Positions 39,303-50,238 of a stretch of DNA of 57,371 bases are shown here, piece after piece (the stretch's first letter is position 1; every line of letters starts with the position of its first letter). Position numbers and translations under genes: made by a program. Origin of the DNA: an uncultured bacterium (GTDB taxonomy: Bacteria; Patescibacteriota; Gracilibacteria; Absconditabacterales; Absconditicoccaceae); NCBI GenBank assembly GCA_903953935.1, contig CAJBLF010000051.1, forward strand, positions 1 to 57,371. Direction: 5' to 3'. The notes below the pieces were generated by a model, which worked only from the letters and a program-made list of their open reading frames with translations, was not told the DNA's origin and searched no databases.

Positions 39303-40184
39303 ATGAGGACATACGGAGAAAAAGAACACATATATGCATCTACGACCAACATCAGCGATAAGCAGGATGAAATTGCTGATGTATTGGGAAATGTGAGAGG
39401 ATACATGGAGATGTATACACTAGAAACGATGACAAAATTAGCAAAACAATATTATGAAACAGATCAGGAAATAGCATATGGAGCATATACAGAAAAGAAT
39501 CATCCGGAAGAAGATGATTTAAAGGTTAAAAATAAAGAATATCTGTATACACTCATCCAATATGAGGGTAAAGACGTTTTATTGCATATAGGAACATGAG
39601 AGTTTACGCAAGAAGTATTTACGAGAAGAGATATCCCTCAACTTATGTGATTGTCACATAGTCCATTGCCATTGTTTGTAGTCCCAGCTCGAGCAAAGAA
39701 AGAATATCCTTGGGCAGAGAAAGAATGAATATATAAACATGCAGTAGTAAGAAGGTTTCTTGATGACTGTGCTATACTATATTCACCCAAGTGATGACAA
39801 GCAGAAATACGTATGCCTAAGTATTGATGAAATGATATCCAATACGGTCAAAGTAATGGTATACTGCACCATAAAGATGCTATGTTCGCACTTCAAGAAG
39901 CACTAATCAATAAAATATGCAAGGAAAAGAATGAAAAAGAAAAAATGCTCAAAGAGATAACCGATCTTCAGAAGCTTTCTAAGAAAGAGTTTTTAGAGTG
40001 GGTCAAGGGGAGAGAAAAATATTATACAGATAATCAGAGAATTCTCATAGATATGTTTGAAAAGATGATTGAAGATGATGATGATCAATGAGATGAATCG
40101 TGATCACATATCCATGATAAGAGAATGACAAATATATATGCTATGATAAAAACTTTTGATGTAGTGAAATTAGCTGCTAAATAA
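39303..40184 (+). CDS. unknown protein
   Basis: 293 aa from ATG 39303 (MRTYGEKEHIYASTTN) to TAA 40182-40184, with about nine UGA-glycines. Cytoplasmic, mixed alpha/beta; the centre (HSPLPLFVVPARAKKEYPWA) and the C-terminal coiled stretch (KEKNEKEKMLKEITDLQKLS) carry no motif I recognise. It lies just upstream of the AMP-pathway isomerase gene (50 bases), but no functional link can be shown. Confidence 0.7.
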
Positions 40185-40234
40185 GGTAATCATAAGAAAA
40201 AAATATTCCTTTATTTCATATATACAACAAAACC

Positions 40235-41176
40235 ATGATGAACCTCACGCCCATTAAAACCATTGTCGAAGACATCAAAAGTATCAAAATTCAGTGAGCA
40301 ACGAACATTGCCAAAGCAGGTATCGATATCCTAGCCAAAGAAATCCAAAGACAGAAATTTGTATCGACTAAAGAATTCGACACATTTCTCAAACAAGCGA
40401 TTGTTTTGCTCAAAACTGCTAGAGCTACTGAACCCATGTTATTTAATGGACTCAAAAAATGTTTAGCAACGTACAAGGAATTAGTAACTAAAAAAGCAGA
40501 TCTCAAAACGATGCAGATGACACTATTCAAAACAGGAAAAAGCTATGTCCAGGACATAGAGACAGAAGAAGCAATTAGACCATTGATAGGAGCAAAATTA
40601 ATTAAAAAGAATATGAATATTATGACCCATTGTCATAGTGGCTCAGTAGTTAAGATTCTTGTAGAAGCACATAAACAAGGGAAGAAGATTCATGTATACA
40701 ATACCGAGACTAGACCATTATTTCAATGAAGAAAGACCTCTCAGGATCTCATCAAAGCAGGGGTCCCCAATACAATGATTGTGGATGATTCGGCACCATT
40801 TTTTATAGATAACTTGTACGAATCTGATATTGATATAAATATGGTTATTATCGGTTCTGATGCGATCAAAATGGATGGAAGTATTTACAATAAGATTGGA
40901 AGTTTTTCTGTTGCATTATCAGCATACCATTCTAAGATACCCGTATATATTGTGGGAAGCTTAACAAAGATAGATACCGAAAATACCGTAAAAATAGAAC
41001 AAAGATCTGGCAAAGAACTTCGACCAGAGGCTCCAAAATGATTGGACATTCTCAATTACGCTTTTGATATGGTTCCTGCAAAATTTATCACAGGAATTAT
41101 AACCGAATATGGTATCATCAAACCCAAAGACATAAAAAAAGTAGTCAAAAAACACTATCCATGGATGGTGAAGTAA
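40235..41176 (+). CDS. ribose-1,5-bisphosphate isomerase (eIF2B-like, e2b2)
   Basis: 313 aa from ATG 40235 (or the adjacent ATG at 40238) to TAA 41174-41176. It has the eIF2B-alpha/R15P isomerase layout: an N-terminal helical domain (IKIQGATNIAKAGIDILAKE), MTHCHSGSVVKILVEAHKQG with the catalytic Cys, VYNTETRPLFQGRKTSQDL, and MVIIGSDAIKMDGSIYNKIG with the catalytic Asp. It converts ribose-1,5-bisphosphate to ribulose-1,5-bisphosphate between AMP phosphorylase and RuBisCO, both of which are downstream in this window; that pairing strengthens the call over a methylthioribose isomerase. Confidence 0.9.
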
Positions 41177-41202
41177 GTATATTTTAGGTATCAGGTAATA
41201 GT

Positions 41203-43452
41203 ATGGTAGAAAAAGGAGAAAAAAGACAGATAGAAACCCAAAAAAATACTCCCAAGGTAGCGAATTACAATAATAAGACGCTACATGATTTGGTGGGTGA
41301 ACAGGGATTGGATTTTAGGAAAGTTGCCCCGTATCTAGCAGAAGATTTTGGTGTGTGTAAAAAAGATGAATACAATAAGGCATTGGCATATGGAAGAAAA
41401 ACAAACGATTGGAAACAAAATATTGCTTATAATATTCAGATCAAAACTGAGCTAATCAGAAGATTGAAAAAATGAGAACCTATAAATTTTAATAAGGAAG
41501 TGAAGCCAGATATAGCAAAAAAATTCACGCCTAAAAAACAAGATATCATCAAGAATCAATTCTGAATTGAATGATTTTCATCGTATATCAATGGACTAGA
41601 AGATGGACAAATAACTCAGTTAAATACGTTATCTGAAACAGAATTCAGAAGCTTTTTGGCTCAGCAAGCATCGGAATCGAAGAATTTGTCTTTGGAGACA
41701 TGAACCCATACCAACGCATTGACGCTGGCACAATTGCAAAATTATTTCATATTATCAGAATTTCAAAATAAACTTGATGTGTTCAAAAGGGAGAATGATT
41801 TAGAAAATGTTAGGAGTACGCCTGAAGAGATTGAGAATGCTCTAAAAGCATTACAACCAAAAGAACTAGAAGTGTTGACGAAATCCTATGGAACACCAGA
41901 TCAGATTAAACAAAAATTAAAATATGATATTGATATGAAACTTTTACAGCAATCTGACGAATTCAAAAAACTTAGCACCGAAAAACAGCAAGAATTTAAT
42001 CAGATGATGGTCGATTATTATGTATACAACGAATCGATAGGGTTAGGTAATGAGCTCAAACAGATATGGTGAGAGGAGATGTATTGAGAGATAGGTCGTA
42101 TGTCTATTGCGGAAAACAAAAACTCAAAAAAATTTACAATAGACGGTATAAGGGACAATATATTCAGAAATCAGGATATTATTCAATATTTTACGACAAA
42201 TGGCATACAATCACTGGTCAAAATGGAAACCGATAAAGACTATCAATACTATGCTGATCTGATGAAATTAAATCCGGAATATAAAAAACTTATAGATGCA
42301 GATAACGACATAAAAAAACCAGAAAAACAAAATGATCAGATTGAAAAAATAAAGTCACATGCAGCCACAGAAACAGCAGAAAAACTGCTTTTGGAAGATA
42401 CCAATACAGTCATAAAACAACAGGCAGTGACTACGTGTCTCAATACATTGAAAATGTATATGGATGTCGATCTTACTGAGCAGGAGAATGTATTGAATCA
42501 ATTCGCGATGGTGGATCAGAAAGAATTTATCAAAAAAAATGGTGAAGATGTTATCGTAAATATCAATGGTACGATAAACGGAAAAAAATTGTGTTTGTAT
42601 TACAATCTCACTACATGAACACTTCAGCAGGAACAGTTCCTTGCAAGAGAGGGAGGAGATAAAGCATTTTCTATCAATGATCCTATAGGTGGAAAGAAAA
42701 ATGTTGAAGGTATGCAGCTTCCAAAATTTCAGGATTTTCTCACATGAGCAAAAAACATAGATTTTAAAGAACTTATGAAAATAGCTAAAGATAGTAATGA
42801 ATATAAGGAACATGTTGCCAAAGAAGTACAAAGAAATGTTAAAAAAGAAGGAGTTTGGGATATCTCAACAGAAAAAGATATATTCGAAAAAAAAGTGCTT
42901 CAGAATGTTGTCGCTCAAGATATATTCGACATGATGGGAAAGGATAAAAATATTCCCGCAGAGACTGTTTCCAGGGAAGAAAACGCAGTAGCATATGATA
43001 TGTATACGCTCATCAATAATACACTAGAGTATTATACCATTGATGAACTGAAACAATTTAGAAGTAGTATAGTTAATATAGTGAATAAAAAGTGAGCGTA
43101 TGCTCAAAATATGAAAGAGAAGGGTATAAACCAAGAGAAATATTTGCTTGGATTATTGAATGATCCAAAGATAGTACTTGATAAGGGGTTTCAAACCACC
43201 AAAAATGGTTATGCCTTATTTTTTTCCGTCTTTCAAACCAAAGAAGGAAATCTCCCCATAATAGACCTATCCGTGTTTGAAAAATTCATTAGCAAGTCTG
43301 AGTTGGAAGTGAGCACAGATCAGACGTATCTCGATGGAAAAGATATGCAGATCAACTTCAATAATGCAGTAGCAGAGATGGAAAATACTATTGATTTGGC
43401 AGATCTGACAAAAGACATAGAAAATTTGCCAGATACAAAAAAATCAGTATAA
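41203..43452 (+). CDS. large unknown helical protein
   Basis: 749 aa from ATG 41203 (MVEKGEKRQIETQKNTPKVA) to TAA 43450-43452, with about fourteen UGA-glycines. Highly charged, mostly helical, with no signal peptide, membrane helix or recognisable catalytic motif. The style resembles the other long lineage-specific proteins here (9763, 11040, 52801). It begins 26 bases after the isomerase gene, so it is probably co-transcribed with it. Confidence 0.75.
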
Positions 43453-43495
43453 TTACAATAATAAAAAGCCAATTTTATCTTTTTATATAAATGAA

Positions 43496-44110
43496 ATGAA
43501 TCTTTTAACCAACTTTATAGATCACGATACCGTGACAGCAGAAGAAAATATAGAAAAAACAGAGAAAGCCAAGATAGAGAAAACAATTGATAATCTACCA
43601 ATCAAAGACAAAGAAGATCTTATTAGTCTTATCGATTATCGGAGAGAGGATTGATGAGCTATTAACTATTGATCTCAAGAGAATGAAGATAAATGGGCAC
43701 CTATACACGATTTTATACATCAAAATCAGATGGTATATCTTTATCGTCTTTCCAAGGATGTGTTAGCAGAAAAAGCGAATTTTGCAAATGAGTATAATAA
43801 CAAACAAGCAATAGAATTTATAGATAAATTATTAAATAGAGAAGACAATGAAATCAGAAGATATCTACAAACAAAAGATAAGGAGCAACAAAAGAAGTAT
43901 GCAATGATAGTAAAATTTTATAGTCAGCCAAAGGAATTACAAGCAATCAGACAAGTTTTTGAACAAGCAATAGAAGGGAAAGCAATCAAAAAAAGAGAAA
44001 CCATACAGAGAAGAAACCATGCAAAGAAGTATACAAAACAAAGAAGTATACAGAATTCACAAGCCGAAGACCTAAAAAAAAAGTTGTTAGGTAAAATAGA
44101 TAATAATTAA
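43496..44110 (+). CDS. unknown lysine-rich protein
   Basis: 204 aa from ATG 43496 (MNLLTNFIDHDTVTAEENIE) to TAA 44108-44110; the ATG at 43491 reaches a stop within six codons and was rejected. UGA-glycine pairs occur in REDGGAINYGS. The C-terminal 60 residues are very basic (KKRETIQRRNHAKKYTKQRS), suggesting nucleic-acid binding. No family recognised. It lies 70 bases before the RuBisCO gene. Confidence 0.7.
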
Positions 44111-44179
44111 ATAAAATATAGATACCACAATCTTTCAATGTTAATAATATTCCAATCTTTTAATCTTTAAATTGCTATA

Positions 44180-45640
44180 ATGGACATCAAAGAACTTCTT
44201 TCTACCATCAATTCACATCAAGCAGCATACGTGGATCTAAATCTCAAAGATCCTCAGAATGGTGAATATATGCTTTGTGTATTTCATCTGATTCCTGGGG
44301 GAAAACTCAATATTCTCCAAGCAGCATGTGAAGTTTCCGCAGAATCAAGTACGGGAACAAATTTTGCTGTACAAACAGAAACCAAATTTTCTCGTGAAAT
44401 GAATTCACTCGTCTACAAGGTAGATATCGAAAAAAATCTGGTATGGATTGCGTATCCACGAAGATTGTTTGATCGTGATGGTAATGTACAAAATATATTA
44501 ACCTATATTGCAGGAAATATCTTTGGAATGAAGGAAGTACAAGCATTGAAGCTTCTTGATGTACGATTTCCACCAGCAATGCTCGAACAATATGATGGAC
44601 CAAGTTATACATTAGATGATATGAGAAATTATTTGAACGTATATGATAGACCAATTCTCGGAACTATCGTAAAACCAAAGATGGGACTCACTTCAGCTGA
44701 GTATGCTGAAGTAGCCTACGATTTCCGGGTAGGAGGAGGTGATTTCGTTAAGAACGATGAACCACAAGCAGATCAGGATTTCTGTCCCTATGAAAAGATG
44801 GTAGCACATGTCAAAGAAGCTATGGCCAAAGCTGTGAAAGAGACAGGACAAAAGAAAGTACATTCATTTAATGTCTCAGCAGCTGATTATGATACGATGA
44901 TTGCAAGATGTGAGATGATAGTAAACTCAGGTATGGAAAAATGATCATATGCGTTTCTTATCGATGGTACTACAGCAGGTTGGATGGCGGTACAGACGCT
45001 TAGAAGAAAATATCCAGAAGTGTTTATTCATTTTCATAGAGCTGGACATGGTGCATTTACGAGACCAGAAAATCCTATCGGATACACGGTATTGGTACTT
45101 TCCAAATTTGCAAGATTAGCTGGTGCATCAGGTATCCATACAGGAACAGCAGGTGTAGGAAAGATGGCAGGGACACCTGAAGAGGATGTTACTGCAGCAC
45201 ATAATATTTTTGGACTCAAAGCTCCAGGACATATGTTTATGCAGTCACGAGGGACTATCCCAGAAGACGATATGGATTTTGTAAAAAATATTCTTCAAGA
45301 TGCATTACATCACCAAGTTTTGCAGGATGATTCTTGGAGAGCAATCAAGAAATGTTGTCCTATCATCTCAGGAGGACTTAATCCTACGCTTTTGAAACCA
45401 TTTATCGATGTAATGGAAAATGTAGATTTTATCACCACGATGTGAGCTGGATGTCATGCGCACCCGGGTGGAACACAAAAAGGTGCAACTGCATTAGTTC
45501 AAGCATGTGAGGCATACAAACAAGGAATAGATATCCATGAATATGCCAAAGATCATGAAGAGTTGGCTCAGGCAATTAGTTTCTTTGAAAAAAAAGATAA
45601 TAAAGATGTGAGACACGCAGAAAGAGGAGAAAGTAATTAA
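44180..45640 (+). CDS. RuBisCO large subunit, form II/III-like
   Basis: 486 aa from ATG 44180 to TAA 45638-45640. Active-site elements are complete: GTIVKPKMGL (catalytic Lys), GGGDFVKNDEPQ (carbamylated Lys with metal-binding Asp/Glu), HFHRAGHGAFTR, IHTGTAGVGKMAG (loop 6 Lys), ISGGLNP and GAGCHAHPGGTQKGA (first Gly UGA). The sequence and context fit the CPR form II/III enzymes, which use RuBP made from AMP and yield two 3-phosphoglycerates with CO2 fixation. No phosphoribulokinase is visible, so this is the nucleotide-salvage route, not a Calvin cycle. Isomerase and AMP phosphorylase flank it. Confidence 0.96.
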
Positions 45641-45665
45641 TTCTTTAACTGTATAATCTACTACG

Positions 45666-46292
45666 ATGCCCTTAGATGAATGAAAACTCGCAAAATTCAA
45701 TATCGCTACCACCTGAGTAAGTACATTAGTTGAACACTCAGATACGAGTGATATAGTAAGCTATTTAGATGATTTTCATAAGAGTAAAAATGGAAAGAAA
45801 TTAAGAGATATGTTCGGTAAATTATCTGACAAGGATAGAACTACCTTATATAAGGATGGAGCACTTAACATAGTAAAAGCGACAATTGGCATGGGTTCTA
45901 TCGGTCATATAAAATCGTTATTCAATTATGAATCATGAAAACTTAAATCATTTGGACCAGAGCTTTCCGTTTTTTATAGATTTCTGGTGCATATTGGAGT
46001 AGTGGATGGACCTTGAATACCAAATGATGAACTTATAAAAAACGTCAAAAAAGATGCAAAATTTATCGACACATACATGAATGTAGCGTCAGGAGTATGT
46101 ACGGTATTTGCTCCTGAAGCAAGTCCTTGGATCGCAGGGTTAAAAGTAGTGAGCAAGACCTTATCCAAAAAAGCTGTGGAAATAGCCGAACAACAATTAG
46201 CAACCAATCATGAGACGGTAGAAGAAGTTGAAATTGAGACAAAAAGAGATTTGAAAGAAGATTTTGATGATATATCCAAAGAAGCCGCATAA
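45666..46292 (+). CDS. unknown protein between RuBisCO and AMP phosphorylase
   Basis: 208 aa from ATG 45666 (MPLDEGKLAKFNIATTGVST) to TAA 46290-46292, with four UGA-glycines. Helical, with a central hydrophobic part (VFYRFLVHIGVVDGPGIPND; VCTVFAPEASPWIAGLKVVS) and an acidic C-terminus. It sits 25 bases after RuBisCO and 39 bases before AMP phosphorylase on the same strand, so it is very probably in the same transcript. A role in the pathway is possible but cannot be shown from sequence. Confidence 0.7.
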
Positions 46293-46331
46293 AGACAAAT
46301 TATCTTTTTATTATTTATTAGTGTACAAAAA

Positions 46332-47858
46332 ATGAAAACAAAGGAAACAAAAACAGACAAAGCGATGTTTACTGCAAAGACCAAGATTGTTGATATTCAC
46401 GAAGGTGAACAATTGGTAGTATTGATCAATGAACAAGACGCTTGGGAACATGGAATTACGAGTATGGACAAGGTGTCTCTTATCTATGATGATAAAGAAT
46501 TTGTCTTTGATGTAGATCTAAGTAATACCTACGTACAACGTTGAGAAGTAGGGATATTTGAAGATATAAGAGAAAAATATAAAATGAGAAGTGGGCAACT
46601 CGTTACGGTTTCATTTACCAAAAACACGTCAGAATCTCTCGATGCGCTCAAAAAATGATTAACAGGAAAAAGACTCAACAAACAAGAAATATTGGCCATT
46701 ATGAAAGATATTTCAAACAATAGATTTACTGATGTTTTGACGACGTACTTTTCTGCGATGGGATTTTTTCTTCCTTCAAAGGATGAGGATCTTTATCGGA
46801 TGGCTGAAGCTATGGCAAAGTCTGGTGAAATGCTACATTTCCCAGGTGTGGTAGCAGATAAACATTGTATGGGATGAGTGCCAGGAAATGAAACTACGAT
46901 GATTATGATTCCTTTACTTACATCGTTGGGAATTAAAATGCCAAAGACATTTTCCAAAGCAATTACTACACCAGCAGCTACGGGAGAATGTGTAAGTGTA
47001 CTTATGGATATTTCATTTAGTAAAAAAGAAATAGAAGATTTAGTTGGAAAAAACAATTGCTGTTTGGTTCGATGAGGTGGTTTAGATCTAGCTCCAGCTG
47101 ATGAAAAGCTTATCAAAGTAGCATATCCATTATCTATGCAATCATACTCAAGAACTATAGTAAGTATTATGGCCAAGAAATATGCTATGGGAATCAATCA
47201 TTCATTGATCGATATTCCTGTAGGTCCTACTGCTAAAGTACCTGATATGAAGACAGCGAGATTGCTTAAAAAGAAATATGAATATGTAGGTAAAAAATTG
47301 GGAATGAAGGTACATGTAGAGATGACCCCAGCATTACAGCCAATCGGCGCAGGTATTGGAGCGGTATTGCAGGTAAGAGAAGTTTTAAGGGTGTTACAAC
47401 AACACACACAAAGACCGATGGATCTTGAAAAGAAGGCAGTATATTTGGCATCTAAGATTATCGAACTTGTCGGTATGGCAAAAGGTAAAGATGCTGAAAA
47501 GCTTGCATATGGACAACTCATAAGTGGTAAGGCATGGGAAATGATGCAAAAAATAATTTCCGCGCAACATGGTGATCCTAAAGTTCTTTCAGAAAAATTA
47601 AAATTGGCAAAAATTCAAAAAGATATCGTAGCAGAAAAAAATGGAATAGTGAAATATATTGATATGAAAGTAGTAAATGTAACTGCGAGAACATTAGGTT
47701 CTCCACTGGATTTACAAGCGGGACTATATCTTCACAAAAAACTTGGTGATGCAGTTAAAAAAGGTGAGGTAATTTATACTATGTATGCTAATGATGAAGG
47801 CAAAATTAGATTGGCAAAAGAATTTTTAGATGACAAAAAGATGTATCAAATTAACTAA
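46332..47858 (+). CDS. AMP phosphorylase (thymidine phosphorylase-like)
   Basis: 508 aa from ATG 46332 to TAA 47856-47858. It has the archaeal-type AMP phosphorylase layout: an N-terminal beta domain (about 85 residues), then the pyrimidine-phosphorylase-like core with VVADKHCMGGVPGNETTMIM (one glycine of the 'GG' is UGA), ITTPAATGECVSVLMDI and MTPALQPIGAGIGAVLQVRE. The usual DKHSIGGVPGN is DKHCMGGVPGN here. It splits AMP with phosphate into adenine and ribose-1,5-bisphosphate, feeding the isomerase at 40235. Length matches the family (about 500 aa), longer than bacterial DeoA. Confidence 0.94.
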
Positions 47859-47867
47859 AAACTATCA

Positions 47868-47940
47868 TCTAACAACTAACAATTATTGAATAAGAAAATA
47901 CGATCACTGTTAGTTATTAGTTGTTCACTGTTAGTTAGTA
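47868..47940. repeat. TTAGTTGTTAG-type simple repeats
   Basis: CTAACAACTAACAATTA followed by TGTTAGTTATTAGTTGTT and another TGTTAGTTAG form loose inverted repeats upstream of the pyruvate kinase gene. The same words fill the loop of the pnp leader at 36262-36294. It looks like a dispersed simple repeat. Confidence 0.45.
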
Positions 47941-47980
47941 TTTACTGAAATGTTTTATGACTTAATATACAAATTAGCCA

Positions 47981-48985
47981 ATGACGTGAATAGTAATGAC
48001 TATAGGACCAGCGACAAATAGTGAGTCACAACTTATTAGATGCTATGAACATGGTATCAGGATAGTAAGGTTCAATTTTCCGCATTATACTCAAGAAACG
48101 ACAAAAAGAGATGTGGATACTATTCATTCAGTCGAACAAAAAGTTGGAGGAAATTTTCAATTATTGCTAGATACTGCATGACCAGAAATCAGAAGTTGAT
48201 ATCTAGAAACACCTATTACGTATACTGTTTGAGAAATATTTAAGATATATATAGTAGAAAATCATGGTGATCCTACCTGATTGTTTTGTGATTATTCATC
48301 ATTAGTTGTTGATGTGAAGATAGGTGGAATTGTGAAAATAGATGCAGGGCTTCTCGAAGTTGAGGTTCTTGAAAAATGATCAGAATATATAGTGGTTAAA
48401 TCATTAAATAATTTTGTAGTAGGCTCAAGAAGACACATAAATCTACCTGGCATTCATTATAATTTACCAGGAATAACAGAAAAGGATAAAGAAAATATAT
48501 TGTTTGCTATCAAAGAGAAATTTGATTATGTTGCATTGAGTTTTACTAGAAAAGCGGATGATGTGATAGAGATGAGAAATTTTCTCAAGGCCAATGGTGG
48601 CGAATTTATCAAAATTATTGCAAAAATAGAGAATCAAGAAGGGGTTGATAATGTAGGTACTATCATTGATGTGAGTGATATGGTTATGGTTGCTAGGTGA
48701 GACTTGGGAACTGAGCTTCCAGTAGAAATGATCCCCATTCATCAGATGAATATTGTAAAAATGTGTAAGATAAAAAACACTCCCGTGATAGTGGCGACAC
48801 AGATGTTGGAATCTATGATTTCCAATTCAGTGCCGACAAGAGCAGAGGTGAGTGATATCTTTTATGCGGTACGTGAGGGTGCTGAATATGTTATGTTGTC
48901 AGGAGAGACAGCAGTCGGCACATATCCTATCGAATGTATAAAAGTGATGAATAAGGTGATTGGTGAAGCTGAAAAATATAAATAG
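47981..48985 (+). CDS. pyk: pyruvate kinase lacking the C-terminal domain
   Basis: 334 aa from ATG 47981 (MTGIVMTIGPATNSESQLIR; the third codon is UGA) to TAG 48983-48985. Barrel landmarks are all present: TIGPATN, RIVRFNFPH, the B domain (KIGGIVKIDAGLLEVEVLEK), active-site signature FIKIIAKIENQEG, MVMVARGDLGTELP (the RGD glycine is UGA), VIVATQMLESMISNSVPTRA and VMLSGETAVGTYPI. The protein stops right after this, so the C-terminal allosteric domain of typical 470-residue enzymes is absent. It makes ATP from PEP and closes the route from AMP via 3-phosphoglycerate. It follows AMP phosphorylase by 122 bases. Confidence 0.93.
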
Positions 48986-49007
48986 TAACTTTATTTTGGT
49001 AAAACGG

Positions 49008-49871
49008 ATGAAAAAAAAGCTCAAAGAGCAATATGAAATCGATGGTAGTGTACCAAAAAAAGAGCCACCACATGTGGATGATATTTTTAGTGTGCTTGAT
49101 GGATTAGATAAACAAAAAGTAACCAACTACGTCATTAAACAAGTATTGAAGCATAAGGTTCAAATGTTAACATTCTGAAAACAAGGTTTGATCTATAAAG
49201 TAGCTTTACCATATAAATGATGAGAAAAATATTTCCTTGTGGCAAAAAAGAAAAAAGATACCTTCGATGATGGTTATGATTTAAGATCAGAGTTTCGTTT
49301 GCATCAAACTGTATATGAATCGATTGATCATCCTAGGGTAAAGGTTCCTGAATTGTTTGGATATCAAGAATTGCCCAATAGGGAACAATATATAGTTATG
49401 GAGTTTGTTCCTGGACAAACATTATATACCTTATTGCTCAATAAAGTTACCCGAAAAAATAAGCCAGAACGACCAATGGCTCAGAACGATAGAGAAGCAG
49501 ATACCAATATTGTGAGGATATTTGGTGTTGAGAAAGCTAGAAATATGTTATGAAAGATAGAAGTTGGGCCTTATATCTACCAGAATACAAGGGGGATGAA
49601 ATTATTCACAAAACAACAGGCTGACATTATGAAAAAGGATATAAGAGAATTCTTATCACAAATGCATGAAAAATGAATCTATCATAGGGATTTATGAGGT
49701 AGTTTAAGAAATATTATGATATGTCCTGACGGGAAAATATATATTATAGATTTCTGAAAAGCAATAAAAAAAGAGGGGGTAACAGATGAAAAAGAAGTAT
49801 ATGGTCATGATCAATATTATTCTGATGAAGAAATCTTAGATATTATCGATGCATATACCGAAGAAGATTAA
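49008..49871 (+). CDS. protein kinase-like protein (Bud32/RIO or lipopolysaccharide-kinase type)
   Basis: 287 aa from ATG 49008 to TAA 49869-49871. The small-kinase motifs are visible: KYFLVAKKKKDTFDDGYDLR near residues 70-90 (probable ATP-Lys), REQYIVMEFVPGQTLY as the hinge, KGIYHRDLGGSLRNIMICPD as catalytic loop HRDLxxxxxN, and IYIIDFGKAIKK as the metal-binding DFG; two loop glycines are UGA. The short C-lobe resembles Bud32/KdkA-like kinases rather than Hanks kinases. Substrate unknown. It follows pyruvate kinase by 22 bases and its end overlaps the convergent gene at 49868 by a few bases. Confidence 0.8.
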
Positions 49872-50056
49872 TCTCTGTACCATTCTTTGAATTTTTCATA
49901 TTGGACTATAATATGTGTATGTGCTTCTAATCAAATTTTTTTTGCTTTCTCAAAAATATGTGTCCAATAATCGCCAAGGTAAGACCCTCAGATGACGAAA
50001 TCTACAATCCAATCATTTACTCTTTTTTCTATGTCTTTGAGCCTATCTTGTGTCAT
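49868..50056 (-). CDS. small unknown protein
   Basis: 62 aa on the minus strand, ATG 50054-50056 to TAA 49868-49870; visible only with UGA as glycine (two UGA codons). Sequence MTQDRLKDIEKRVNDWIVDF then IGGSYLGDYWTHIF and HTHIIVQYEKFKEWY, a plausible small globular fold. Its stop overlaps the stop of the convergent kinase gene by 3 bases. No family recognised. The reasonable composition and tight packing favour a real gene. Confidence 0.6.
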
Positions 50057-50238
50057 GTTCTACAACAGAAATAAAGTAGTATATCTTTTTCTGGAGTATA
50101 AAAAAAAACTTGTAATTAGCAAACTAAAAAACTACATATAATAAATGCAATTGCTCAATATAAATACTCAAACTCATTGAGTTCATTCTCAAAATAATGC
50201 TATGTGATATATAATATGTTTTATAATTTAGTTGGTAT

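Noticed and set aside
44180-45640. Calvin-cycle autotrophy
   Set aside because: No phosphoribulokinase is in the window, and the neighbours are AMP phosphorylase and ribose-1,5-bisphosphate isomerase, so nucleotide salvage explains the RuBisCO.
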